From Burkholderia sp. (lineage in GTDB: Bacteria; Pseudomonadota; Gammaproteobacteria; Burkholderiales; Burkholderiaceae), in assembly GCA_028292565.1 (NCBI GenBank), contig JAQGMD010000468.1, positions 1 through 25,469 of the forward strand: a DNA stretch of 25,469 nt, given 5' to 3'. This document shows positions 16,184 through 23,244 of this stretch, piece after piece. Each line of letters begins with the position of its first letter. Position 1 is the stretch's first letter. The notes below the pieces were generated by a model. It was not told the origin of the DNA, did no database searches, and saw only the letters and a program-made list of their open reading frames with translations. The position numbers and the translations under genes were made by a program.

Positions 16184-16810
16184 ATGTCCATGAAAAAAAA
16201 TATCCACGTCATCCTGCTCGCGCTCGCCATGCTAATGGGCTGCGCCACCAAATCCGATTCGACCGCGCTGTTTGATTTCGGACCGCTGCGCGCAATGCAG
16301 CCTGCCGTGTCGGCGGCGGTGGTCCCACCGATCAGCGTCGCCGATATCGGCACGCCTGCATGGCTCGACAGCACTACAATGTTCTTCCGGCTGAACTATG
16401 CCAATGACCAGCAGCCGCGCCCCTATGCGAACAGCCGCTGGACCATGCCGCCGACGCAACTGTTCGCACAGCGCTTGAAGTCGCGTATCGCGCAGGCGGG
16501 CGGCGCAGCGCTGCCCGCGTCAGATGGTGCGGCCAATGTGCCAGTTTTACGCATCGAAGCGGACGACTTCACGCAGATGTTTGATGCGCCGGGCCAGAGC
16601 ACAGCGCAGGTCGGATTGCGCGCCGCGGTATTCAATGGCCGCACGCTGGTCTCGCAAAAGTCGTTTTTCCAACAGGCCCCGGCGCCCACTGCCGATGCGG
16701 CCGGCGGCGCGCGGGCGATGGCGGCGGCAAGCGATGCGATCATCACCGAGATGATGGCCTGGCTCGCGTCCCTCCCCGCGCCGGACCAGCCTTCCCGGGC
16801 GGCGAAGTAA
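16184..16810 (+). CDS. ABC-type transport auxiliary lipoprotein (PqiC-like)
   Basis: A 208-residue outer-membrane lipoprotein candidate. It has a signal peptide and lipobox LMGC with the acylated cysteine at residue 20 (MSMKKNIHVILLALAMLMGC). The mature part resembles the ABC transport auxiliary family: PPISVADIGTPAWLDSTTMFFRLNY, then YANSRWTMPPTQLFAQRLKSRI, then a short beta domain. PqiC-type lipoproteins connect MCE assemblies to the outer membrane, so this protein likely completes the transport path in place of MlaA/MlaC. A second in-frame ATG lies two codons in. It begins 7 bases after the MCE gene and ends directly before the VanZ gene. Confidence 0.9.
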   Translation: MSMKKNIHVILLALAMLMGCATKSDSTALFDFGPLRAMQPAVSAAVVPPISVADIGTPAWLDSTTMFFRLNYANDQQPRPYANSRWTMPPTQLFAQRLKSRIAQAGGAALPASDGAANVPVLRIEADDFTQMFDAPGQSTAQVGLRAAVFNGRTLVSQKSFFQQAPAPTADAAGGARAMAAASDAIITEMMAWLASLPAPDQPSRAAK

Positions 16811-16816
16811 GTGTTG

Positions 16817-17956
16817 ATGAATGAGCTGAAACCCGACGAGCTGCAGCAGCATGTGCCGACCGCTTCCGCTTTCGCGCGCGCCGGCTTGCTCGCTTATTTG
16901 TTCCTGATAGTTTATGCCAGCTGGTATCCGTTCTCCGGCTGGCACGACATAGGGCTGTCCCCGTGGGCATTCCTGTTCGCACCGCTTCCGCATTACTGGA
17001 CCAAGTTCGACGTCTTAACCAATGTCATCGGCTACTTCCCGTTCGGCATGGTGATGGTGTTTGCGCTTTACCCACGGATGCGCGGAATAGTGGCGGTGGC
17101 AATTGCCATAGTCTGCGGCGCACTGCTGTCCGGCATGGTGGAGGCGGGACAGACGTTCCTGCCGAGCCGGGTTTCCTCCAACCTTGACCTCATCACGAAC
17201 GCGATCGGCACCATCCTCGGCGCGATTGCCGGCGCCCTGCTATCTCGTAAATTCCTCGAACAAAGCCGCCTGTTGCGATTGCGGCAGCACTGGTTCTCGA
17301 ATGACGCGGGCCCCGGCCTGATCCTGCTCGGCTTGTGGCCGGTGGCGCAGATTTATCCGCAGTCCTTCCTTTTCGGCCACGGGCAGCTCCTGCCTGTCGT
17401 GTCCGGCTGGTTGTCCAGCTGGCTGGAAACTCCCATCGATCTCGGCGACATACTGCGCAGCGGCGGGGAACTGACTGTTGAAGGGTACTGGCTGTCGGAA
17501 ACCATCATCACCGCATGCGGGTTGACCGGCGCGGCGCTGACGATGTTGTGCCTGCTGCGCAAGCATGCGCCCAAGGGCAGCCTCGTCATCGTGGCGATCA
17601 CCATTGCGCTCACGGTGAAATCGCTGGCAAGCGCGCTCTTTTTCGGGCCCGAGAGCGCGTTTGCATGGCTGACCCCCGGTGCCCAGGGCGGTCTGCTCGC
17701 GGGCGCCATGATGCTGTCCGGCCTGGTATTCGCGCGACCGGTGATACAGCGGCGGTTGGCCGCCTTCAGCCTGTTGGCCAGCATCGTCACGGTCAATCTG
17801 GTGCCCGCCAATCCGTACTTCATCGCAACGCTGCAAGCATGGCTGCAGGGGAAATTTTTAAACTTCAATGGCGCGGCGCATTTTCTGTCGATGCTTTGGC
17901 CGTTTTTTGCGTTGTGGTTTTTGATGCATCCGATGCATCGGGTGAGGCGGGGGTAG
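16817..17956 (+). CDS. VanZ family membrane protein
   Basis: A 379-residue membrane protein with about eight to ten hydrophobic segments. The N-terminal half is a VanZ-like domain (about 15-150): YASWYPFSGWHDIG, then KFDVLTNVIGYFPFGMVMVF, then VEAGQTFLPSRVSSNLDLITNAIGTILGAIAG, matching the conserved N-x-x-x-x-x-PFG and E-x-x-Q-x-x-x-x-R-x-x-x-x-x-D core of the family. The second half is additional membrane helices of unknown role. VanZ was first seen in teicoplanin resistance, but in Gram-negatives the function is unknown. The gene abuts the lipoprotein gene (GTG at 16811, TTG at 16814 and ATG at 16817 are all possible starts; ATG is preferred), so it belongs to the lipid-transport operon. 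Confidence 0.9.
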   Translation: MNELKPDELQQHVPTASAFARAGLLAYLFLIVYASWYPFSGWHDIGLSPWAFLFAPLPHYWTKFDVLTNVIGYFPFGMVMVFALYPRMRGIVAVAIAIVCGALLSGMVEAGQTFLPSRVSSNLDLITNAIGTILGAIAGALLSRKFLEQSRLLRLRQHWFSNDAGPGLILLGLWPVAQIYPQSFLFGHGQLLPVVSGWLSSWLETPIDLGDILRSGGELTVEGYWLSETIITACGLTGAALTMLCLLRKHAPKGSLVIVAITIALTVKSLASALFFGPESAFAWLTPGAQGGLLAGAMMLSGLVFARPVIQRRLAAFSLLASIVTVNLVPANPYFIATLQAWLQGKFLNFNGAAHFLSMLWPFFALWFLMHPMHRVRRG

Positions 17957-17994
17957 TGTGATTACCCTGTGGCGGACGAATACCCTTCGGCGCA

Positions 17995-18085
17995 CGCCCT
18001 CATCCCCAACCCTCGCTCCGCGCCCCACGGTTTAGCCTGCAAGCCGAACCGGCTCCGACAGCGCAAGGGGAGAATGGAGCGAAGT
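17995..18085. repeat. Degenerate intergenic repeat
   Basis: The sequence from CCTCATCCCCAACCCTCGCTCC to GGGGAGAATGGAGCGAAG resembles a decayed form of the widespread proteobacterial intergenic repeat that begins CCTCxxCCCCAACCC and ends in a G/A-rich inverted end. TCGCTCC (18013-18019) and GGAGCGA (18076-18082) are perfect inverted arms. I see no gene in 17957-18165. Confidence 0.35.
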
Positions 18086-18165
18086 GACTACACTGGCTGC
18101 GCCATTTTCGTAAGAATAAGATGGAGGTGTATCATTCCCGATTTGGCGAAATTCGAAAGCAAGCC

Positions 18166-18483
18166 ATGACTGACAAGCCGTACTACAAACATCACGTCTT
18201 CTTTTGCCTGAACCAGCGCGAAGAAGGACGTCCTTGCTGCTTTGACAAAGGCGCGCAAAACGCCCAGGAGCATGCGAAAAAGCGTATCAAGAACCTCAAC
18301 CTCAGCGGCCAGGGCAAGGTGCGCATCAACAAGGCCGGTTGCCTCGACCGCTGCGAAGAAGGCCCCGTAGTGGTGGTCTATCCGGAAGGCACCTGGTACA
18401 CCTACGTCGACAACCATGACATTGATGAAATCATCGACAGCCATCTGGTCAACGGAAAAGTCGTCGAACGATTGAAGATCTGA
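18166..18483 (+). CDS. (2Fe-2S) ferredoxin, thioredoxin-like family
   Basis: A 105-residue small iron-sulfur protein. Cysteines at C14, C24, C25, C59 and C63 follow the C-x9-10-C ... C-x3-C pattern of thioredoxin-fold [2Fe-2S] ferredoxins (as in NuoE and Azotobacter-type ferredoxins); GCLDRCEEGPVVVVYPEGTWYT near 58-79 is the strongest signature. It likely carries electrons, partner unknown. The ATG at 18166 is chosen because conserved HHVFFCLNQR begins at residue 9; an ATG at 18121 would add 15 residues. It stands before an alpha/beta hydrolase gene, 90 bases away. Confidence 0.9.
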   Translation: MTDKPYYKHHVFFCLNQREEGRPCCFDKGAQNAQEHAKKRIKNLNLSGQGKVRINKAGCLDRCEEGPVVVVYPEGTWYTYVDNHDIDEIIDSHLVNGKVVERLKI

Positions 18484-18510
18484 CACCTCCGGCGGCGCTG
18501 AAAGCGGCAG

Positions 18511-18527
18511 GCGATCCGACGGATCGC
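18511..18527. repeat. Short perfect hairpin between ferredoxin and hydrolase genes
   Basis: GCGATCC and GGATCGC form a 7-bp stem with a 3-base loop, 28 bases after the ferredoxin stop. There is no T-run, so it is not a standard terminator. Confidence 0.3.
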
Positions 18528-18573
18528 GAGCCGCGGTCACCATGACACGCGTCCGCAGCCATTTAAAAGAACA

Positions 18574-19200
18574 ATGAACGCACAAACCCAACGCTTCTTC
18601 ATCACCGGCGCAGCCGGCCAGCAACTCGAATGCGCACTCGACCTGCCTGATACCGCGCCGCGCGGCGTCGCGCTGGTTGCGCACCCCCACCCGCTCTACG
18701 GCGGCACCATGGACAACAAGGTAGCGCAAACACTCGTGCGCGCCTTCATCTCGCTGGGTTATGCCACCGCGCGAATGAATTTTCGCGGCGTGGGCCAGTC
18801 GGGCGGTGAGCATGACCACGGACTGGGTGAGACGGATGACATGGCATTGCTGCATGCTCACATGCAGCAGCAGTATCCCGGGCTGCCAGTCGCGCTTGCC
18901 GGTTTCTCATTCGGCACCTACGTGCAGTCACATCTGCAGCAGCGCCTGACGAAGCAGGGCACGCCCGCCGAACGCCTGGTCCTGGTCGGCACCGCCGCCG
19001 GCAAATGGGAAATGGCCGACGTCCCCACCAACACCATACTCATCCATGGCGAGCACGACGAGACCATTCCGCTGTCGGCTGTGCTCGACTGGGCGCGTCC
19101 GCAAGACCTGCCGGTCATCGTCGTCACGGGCGCCGACCATTTTTTTCATCGCAAGTTGCAACATATAAAGAATTTCGTAGTCGAAATGTGGCACCGCTAG
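18574..19200 (+). CDS. Alpha/beta hydrolase
   Basis: A 208-residue serine hydrolase of unknown substrate. The nucleophile elbow is GFSFG with S112. HPHPLYGGTMDNKVAQTL at residues 37-54 forms the oxyanion region, typical of the family often annotated as alpha/beta hydrolase or esterase YghX/DUF-type in Burkholderiales. The acid is probably D162 (HGEHDETIP) and the catalytic histidine H189 (GADHFFH). There is no signal peptide, so it is cytoplasmic. It sits between the ferredoxin gene and dacC on the same strand; a functional link is not apparent. Confidence 0.88.
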   Translation: MNAQTQRFFITGAAGQQLECALDLPDTAPRGVALVAHPHPLYGGTMDNKVAQTLVRAFISLGYATARMNFRGVGQSGGEHDHGLGETDDMALLHAHMQQQYPGLPVALAGFSFGTYVQSHLQQRLTKQGTPAERLVLVGTAAGKWEMADVPTNTILIHGEHDETIPLSAVLDWARPQDLPVIVVTGADHFFHRKLQHIKNFVVEMWHR

Positions 19201-19206
19201 CGGGGC

Positions 19207-19212
19207 TATAAT
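19207..19212 (+). promoter_or_regulatory. Candidate -10 box for dacC
   Basis: A perfect TATAAT at 19207-19212, 61 bases upstream of the dacC start codon. No good -35 hexamer is seen at 16-18 bases spacing, so this rests on the -10 match alone. Confidence 0.35.
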
Positions 19213-19232
19213 CCGGTTTCCCGCTTTCAATC

Positions 19233-19254
19233 CGCCGCCGTATCCACGGCGGCG
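19233..19254 (+). promoter_or_regulatory. Leader hairpin upstream of dacC
   Basis: CGCCGCCGT (19233-19241) and ACGGCGGCG (19246-19254) form a perfect 9-bp GC-rich stem with loop ATCC. It falls between the candidate -10 box and the start codon, so it would lie in the dacC leader. It lacks a compact T-run (GATTTCATATCTTATT follows), so a weak terminator of the hydrolase gene is a second possibility. Confidence 0.4.
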
Positions 19255-19273
19255 ATTTCATATCTTATTGCCA

Positions 19274-20419
19274 ATGAAAAAACTCATTGCGGCCTTTGCC
19301 GCCACCGTTCTCAGTTTGTCCGCCGCCATGGCGCAATCCCTGCCTCCGCCGATGATTGCAGCCAAATCATGGTTGCTGCTGGATGCCACCAGCAACCAGG
19401 TGCTCGCTTCGCAGGAGCCGAACATGCGCGTCGAACCGGCCTCGCTCGTCAAAATCATGACAGCCTACCTGGCGTTTTCGGCCATCAAGGAAAAGCGCAT
19501 TGATCCGAATCAGATGGTCAACGTATCGGTGCGCGCATGGAAGGTCGATAAAAGCAGCTCGAAAATGTTTATCGACCCCGCCACGCCGGTCAAGATCAAC
19601 GACCTGCTGTACGGCCTGATCGTCCAGTCCGGCAATGATGCCGCGGTTGCCCTGGCCGAAGCGGTAGCCGGCACCGAAGATGCATTCGTGGCGCTGATGA
19701 ATCGCGAAGCGGAACGCATGGGCATGAAATCGACCCGCTTCGCCAATGCGCATGGCTTGCCCAGCCCGGACAATTATTCGACCGCACAAGACCTGTCCAT
19801 CCTGGCCGGCCGCCTGATCGCCGACCATCCGGACTACTACAAAATTTATTCGACCAAGGATTACACCTACAACAAAATCAAGCAGCCGAACCGCAATCGC
19901 CTGCTGTGGCTCGACCCGACCGTGGATGGCATGAAGACCGGCCACACTGCAGCGGCCGGCTACTGCCTGATCGCATCCGCCAGGCGTCCGAACGCCGGCG
20001 GCGAGCGTCGCCTGATTTCGGTGGTGCTCGGCACCGTCTCCGACCAGACCCGCGCGCAGGAAAGCCAGAAACTGATCAACTGGGGCTACCAGAATTTCGA
20101 CACCGTCAAGCTGTACGCAAAGGGCCAGGCGGTGGCGACGCCGGAAGTATGGAAAGGCACGCAAAACCAGGTCAAGATCGGCTTCATGCGTGACGTCTAT
20201 GTGACGGTACCGAAAGGCGTCGCCGAGAAGATGAAGCCTGTGCTCGAACGCAAAGACCCGCTCGTCGCACCTGTTGCCGCCAACAGCAATGTCGGCACGC
20301 TGAAGATGATGATCGACGGCAAGCCGCTGACTGAACTGCCGGTCGTCGCGCTGGAGCAGGTGAACGAGGCCAGCATTTTCGGCCGCGCGTGGGATTCCGT
20401 TCGGCTTTGGATGAAATAA
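19274..20419 (+). CDS. dacC: D-alanyl-D-alanine carboxypeptidase (penicillin-binding protein 5/6 type)
   Basis: A peptidoglycan DD-carboxypeptidase that trims the terminal D-alanine from pentapeptide stems. The 381 residues have a signal peptide (cleavage after AMA, residue 20), the SxxK motif SLVK with nucleophile S57 and K60, SGN at 119-121 and KTG at 221-223. Together these define the low-molecular-mass PBP fold, followed by the beta-rich PBP5 C-terminal domain (about 280-370). The end (SIFGRAWDSVRLWMK) is the amphipathic membrane anchor of this family. The start is the ATG at 19274; an upstream TTG would add two residues. A terminator follows, and a D-amino acid aminotransferase comes next, a typical betaproteobacterial pair. 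Confidence 0.95.
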   Translation: MKKLIAAFAATVLSLSAAMAQSLPPPMIAAKSWLLLDATSNQVLASQEPNMRVEPASLVKIMTAYLAFSAIKEKRIDPNQMVNVSVRAWKVDKSSSKMFIDPATPVKINDLLYGLIVQSGNDAAVALAEAVAGTEDAFVALMNREAERMGMKSTRFANAHGLPSPDNYSTAQDLSILAGRLIADHPDYYKIYSTKDYTYNKIKQPNRNRLLWLDPTVDGMKTGHTAAAGYCLIASARRPNAGGERRLISVVLGTVSDQTRAQESQKLINWGYQNFDTVKLYAKGQAVATPEVWKGTQNQVKIGFMRDVYVTVPKGVAEKMKPVLERKDPLVAPVAANSNVGTLKMMIDGKPLTELPVVALEQVNEASIFGRAWDSVRLWMK

Positions 20420-20458
20420 AGCATCCTCACCGATAGACTCGGTTGTAATTGCAAAAAG

Positions 20459-20492
20459 CCGGAGTGATCTTCACGACACTCCGGTTTTTTTT
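20459..20492 (+). terminator. Rho-independent terminator after dacC
   Basis: An 8-bp stem (CCGGAGTG at 20459-20466, CACTCCGG at 20477-20484) has a 10-base loop and eight T residues. AAAAAG on the left side also allows weaker use from the other strand. Confidence 0.85.
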
Positions 20493-20537
20493 CGCATACG
20501 CAGATACATACTTTTTTTGCATAACGCTCCTACCCAT

Positions 20538-20574
20538 CCTGTGTGAGAATTGCTGCTTCTCACCGCACACAGGA
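20538..20574 (+). promoter_or_regulatory. Hairpin overlapping the dat ribosome binding site
   Basis: CCTGTG (20538-20543) and TGAGAA (20544-20549) pair with TTCTCA (20557-20562) and CACAGG (20568-20573), giving 12 pairs with a 7-base loop and a 5-base bulge (CCGCA). The final arm contains AGG of the AGGA Shine-Dalgarno (20571-20574), 8 bases before the ATG at 20583, so the fold would compete with ribosome binding. Confidence 0.45.
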
Positions 20575-20582
20575 ACTCTCCG

Positions 20583-21428
20583 ATGAACGACCCCCTCGTC
20601 TACCTCAATGGCGCCTACACGCCGCTCTCCGAAGCAAAGATCCCGGTGCTCGACCGCGGCTTCATCTTCGGCGACGGGATCTACGAGGTAGTCCCGATGT
20701 ATGCACGCAAACCGTTCCGCGCGAAGCAGCACCTCGCGCGACTGTTCCGTAGCCTGGCATCGATCGGTATTCCAAATCCGCATACTGAAGAAGAATGGAT
20801 GGCGCTGGTCGACAAGGTTTCGCAAGCCCATCCGGCCGGGGATCAGGTCATCTATATCCAGGTGACGCGCGGTGTGGCAAAACGCGCGCATGCATTTCCG
20901 GCGGAAGTGACGCCGACGGTGTTCATCATGACCAATCCCCTCGCCCTGCCGTCCGCCCAGGCGGTCGAAGCAGGTGTCGCATGTGTTTCGATGGAGGACA
21001 AGCGGTGGTTGCACTGTGAAATCAAATCCGTGTCACTGCTCGGCAACGTCCTCGCTGCGCAAAACGCGGCGGAAAATGGCGTCACCGAAGCGATCCAGTT
21101 CCGCGACGGCTTCCTGACGGAAGCGTCTTCGTCAAACGTGTGGATCGTGAAAAACGGCAAGCTGATGGGGCCGCCGAAAGACAACCTCATCCTCGAAGGA
21201 ATCCGCTACGGCCTGATGGAAGAATTGTCCGCCGCAGGCGACATTCAGTTGGAGTCGCGCCGCATTACCCGTGATGAAGTATTCGCGGCGGATGAGGTGC
21301 TGATCACATCGGCAACCAAGGAAATATTGCCGGTAGTCACGATAGACGGCAAAAGCATCGGCAACGGCAAGCCCGGCCCGGTCTTCAGAAAACTGTATGC
21401 GGCTTACCAGGCGGCAAAGACTGCATAG
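20583..21428 (+). CDS. dat: D-amino acid aminotransferase
   Basis: A 281-residue fold-type IV PLP transaminase that interconverts D-alanine and other D-amino acids with 2-oxoacids. The PLP lysine is K148 (HCEIKSVSLLGNVLAAQNA). R101 and H103 (KRAHAFP) match the R-x-H carboxylate-binding pair of bacterial D-amino acid aminotransferases and help separate it from branched-chain enzymes. LDRGFIFGDGIYEVV at 23-37 and EASSSNVWIV near 181 are other family marks. The start is set by AGGA 8 bases upstream. It lies behind dacC, which releases D-alanine, and ahead of a DUF493 gene. Confidence 0.92.
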   Translation: MNDPLVYLNGAYTPLSEAKIPVLDRGFIFGDGIYEVVPMYARKPFRAKQHLARLFRSLASIGIPNPHTEEEWMALVDKVSQAHPAGDQVIYIQVTRGVAKRAHAFPAEVTPTVFIMTNPLALPSAQAVEAGVACVSMEDKRWLHCEIKSVSLLGNVLAAQNAAENGVTEAIQFRDGFLTEASSSNVWIVKNGKLMGPPKDNLILEGIRYGLMEELSAAGDIQLESRRITRDEVFAADEVLITSATKEILPVVTIDGKSIGNGKPGPVFRKLYAAYQAAKTA

Positions 21429-21472
21429 CCGCCAAAGGCTCCGCACTGGCGTAAAATAGGCATTTCTATATC

Positions 21473-21518
21473 ATGTCGCCCCGGCCCTTTTGTGGTCCCT
21501 TGGGGCGACATCATTTTT
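21473..21518 (+). terminator. Terminator or attenuator between dat and the DUF493 gene
   Basis: ATGTCGCCCC (21473-21482) and GGGGCGACAT (21502-21511) are perfect 10-base inverted arms around a 19-base loop, followed by CATTTTT (21512-21518). The start codon of the next gene is only 7 bases further on, so if it stops transcription it would separate dat from its downstream gene, and if it forms without stopping it lies directly before the ribosome site. Confidence 0.55.
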
Positions 21519-21525
21519 ACAAGCC

Positions 21526-21795
21526 ATGTCCCAGCCTACCGAATCCCTTATCGAATACCCGAGCGACTTCCCGATCAAGATCATGGGAGTAATGCAGGAC
21601 GCCTTTGCACAAACCATGGTGGAGGTCGTGCAGCAGTTCGACCCGACTTTCGACGCCGGCAAAATGGAGATGCGCCCCTCCTCCAAAGGCAATTACCTGG
21701 CGATCACCGTCACCGTACGCGCCACCAGCCGGGAACAACTCGATAACCTGTATCGCGCGTTGTCATCGCATCCGATGGTGAAGGTCGTCCTCTAA
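21526..21795 (+). CDS. DUF493 (YbeD) family protein
   Basis: An 89-residue cytoplasmic protein. It matches the YbeD/DUF493 family, whose members are about 90 residues with an ACT-like alpha/beta fold: IEYPSDFPIKIMGVMQDAFAQTMVEVVQQFDP, then YLAITVTVRATSREQLDNLYRALSSHPMVKVVL at the C-terminus. In many proteobacteria this gene sits next to lipB, and a link to lipoate attachment has been suggested but is unproven. The start at 21526 fits the family length; the frame is open upstream to 21490. Its TAA stop overlaps the TAA of the convergent LysR gene by 4 bases. lipB does not follow here. Confidence 0.93.
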   Translation: MSQPTESLIEYPSDFPIKIMGVMQDAFAQTMVEVVQQFDPTFDAGKMEMRPSSKGNYLAITVTVRATSREQLDNLYRALSSHPMVKVVL

Positions 21796-22700
21796 CGATC
21801 TGCTGCACTGCTCGCCAGCTTCGCAATCTCTTCAAACAGCCACTTGTGGAACGCCTGCACCTGCGGCTTCTGCAGGGTGCTCGGCAGGCACACAAAGTAG
21901 TACGACTGCGGGCATGCCACTTCGATATCGAACAGCCGCACCAGTTCGCCTGATTGCAGTTCGTTGGTGACGATCGCGTGCCGCGCCAGTGCGATGCCAT
22001 GTCCTTCGGCAGCGGCGCGCACCAGCATCGACGAATCCTGGAATATGAGTCCGCCGGCAGGCTCCGGCATATCGAGCCCGGCCGCGCGAAACCATGGCGT
22101 CCAGGGTTCATCCTCACAACGCAGCAGCATACTGCGCTGCAGTTTCTGCGGCGTACGCGGCAGTTTGCCGCCGTTGAAGCGAGGGCTCGCTACTGGATAA
22201 TAAAAATCATCCATCACCTTCTCCACTACCAGGCCGGGGTAATTGCCCCGGCCGAAGCGGATGCCGACATCCACTGGTTCACGCAGGAAGTCGGTCAGGT
22301 GACTGCTTGATTGCAGCATGACTTCCAGTTGAGGATGCTGCTCGATGAATCGTCCCAGGCGGGGCGACAGCCAACGCGCAGCGAACGACGGCAACGCCGT
22401 GATGGTCAGTCGCTGCTGCTTGGCCTCGTCCTTCAACGCAATCGCTGCGGCCGCAATCTCCGTCAGCGCCTTGCGCAGCGTCGCCGCAAACCGCTCGCCG
22501 TCGGGCGTAATTGCAAGCCTCTTCCCATGCCGTGCAAATAGCGGCACGCCCAACTCCTCTTCCAACGCGCGCACCTGATGGCTGATGGCGCCATGGGTCA
22601 CGTGTATCTCTTCAGCCGCACGCGAAAAATTCTCGTGGCGGGCGGCCGCCTCGAAGGCAAGCAATGCGGCAAGGTTGGGCAGTCTGCGCAGGTCGGCCAT
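21792..22700 (-). CDS. LysR-family transcriptional regulator, GcvA-like
   Basis: A 302-residue LysR-type regulator. The N-terminal winged helix covers about residues 6-65 (LAALLAFEAAARHENFSRAAEEIHVTHGAISHQVRALEEELGVPLFAR). The GcvA-like variant is shown by RLPNLAALLAFEAAARHENFSRAAEEIHVTHGAISHQ and by LTITALPSFAARWLSPRLGRF and DVGIRFGRGNYPGL in the effector domain (about 92-295). The effector and target are unknown; the divergently placed DUF2917 gene is the first candidate. Its stop overlaps that of the DUF493 gene. The ATG at 22700 gives the usual N-terminus. Confidence 0.93.
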   Translation of the reverse strand: MADLRRLPNLAALLAFEAAARHENFSRAAEEIHVTHGAISHQVRALEEELGVPLFARHGKRLAITPDGERFAATLRKALTEIAAAAIALKDEAKQQRLTITALPSFAARWLSPRLGRFIEQHPQLEVMLQSSSHLTDFLREPVDVGIRFGRGNYPGLVVEKVMDDFYYPVASPRFNGGKLPRTPQKLQRSMLLRCEDEPWTPWFRAAGLDMPEPAGGLIFQDSSMLVRAAAEGHGIALARHAIVTNELQSGELVRLFDIEVACPQSYYFVCLPSTLQKPQVQAFHKWLFEEIAKLASSAADR

Positions 22701-22705
22701 GTGAA

Positions 22706-22727
22706 TTCCATTAGCAAGGAAATGGAA
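22706..22727. promoter_or_regulatory. Candidate LysR operator
   Basis: TTCCATT (22706-22712) and AATGGAA (22721-22727) are perfect 7-base inverted arms with an 8-base spacer, starting 6 bases upstream of the LysR start codon. The position suits autoregulation. A second inverted pair, AGATAACT (22740-22747) and AGTTATCT (22819-22826), spans the rest of the 141-base divergent gap. Both are inferred from symmetry only. Confidence 0.35.
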
Positions 22728-22841
22728 AATATATCGTTTAGATAACTGGCACGCAACACTTAGAATTCAATTGCACGGCGGGGACCTGCACAGACTGTAG
22801 GTCGGCGGGAGACCCCGAAGTTATCTGAGGAGGGTTATGTC

Positions 22842-23186
22842 ATGAGAGAGCTATTCACAAACAAAGCGCTGACCATCGCCAGCGGGAATGCGGTATCCGG
22901 TATTGCCCGACAGGGTGGGACGTTGCGTGTGCTCAGCGGTCGCCTGTGGATCACCGTGGAAGGTGTCTCGCATGACTATTGGCTGTTTGCGGGCGATACC
23001 TTTTCACTCACGCCGGGCGCGCTGACCGTGATGGAAGCTGACGGCGCCAACAGCAGAGTGGAACTGGCGACCGGGCGCGGTGCAAAGGCATGGCCGGGAC
23101 TGGCGCGTCGTCTAGCTTTTCTTGCACAACGATTCAGACGTAGCCGCAATGCGGCGGCAGCATTGCCTTGCAACGCTTCAGCGTAG
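22842..23186 (+). CDS. DUF2917 family protein
   Basis: A 114-residue protein of unknown function. The conserved core is about residues 8-70, a cupin-like beta pattern: LRVLSGRLWITVEGVSHDYWLFAGDTFSLTPG is the typical DUF2917 signature (GR-W-T-E---DYWL--G). After it comes a basic Arg/Ala-rich tail (RRLAFLAQRFRRSRNAAAA) of low complexity. No signal peptide. A GAGGAGG Shine-Dalgarno lies 8 bases before the ATG at 22842. It diverges from a GcvA-like LysR gene, an arrangement seen repeatedly in Burkholderiales, so the LysR protein may control it. Confidence 0.85.
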   Translation: MRELFTNKALTIASGNAVSGIARQGGTLRVLSGRLWITVEGVSHDYWLFAGDTFSLTPGALTVMEADGANSRVELATGRGAKAWPGLARRLAFLAQRFRRSRNAAAALPCNASA

Positions 23187-23244
23187 GAGAGTTGGGCGGG
23201 TTACGCAATCGAGGAATGGCGGATGCATCGAAGGCAGCCGTCGT

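Noticed and set aside
16811..17956. VanZ gene as a glycopeptide resistance determinant
   Set aside because: VanZ-domain proteins are common in Gram-negatives without van clusters, and no vanHAX-like gene is present.
17969..18169. 66-residue plus-strand frame before the ferredoxin gene
   Set aside because: It has no ribosome site, its residues come from a degenerate repeat, and it runs into the ferredoxin start in another frame.
19190..19206. TGGCACCGCTAGCGG before dacC as a sigma-54 promoter
   Set aside because: TGGCAC is present, but the required TTGC element 5 bases later is not.
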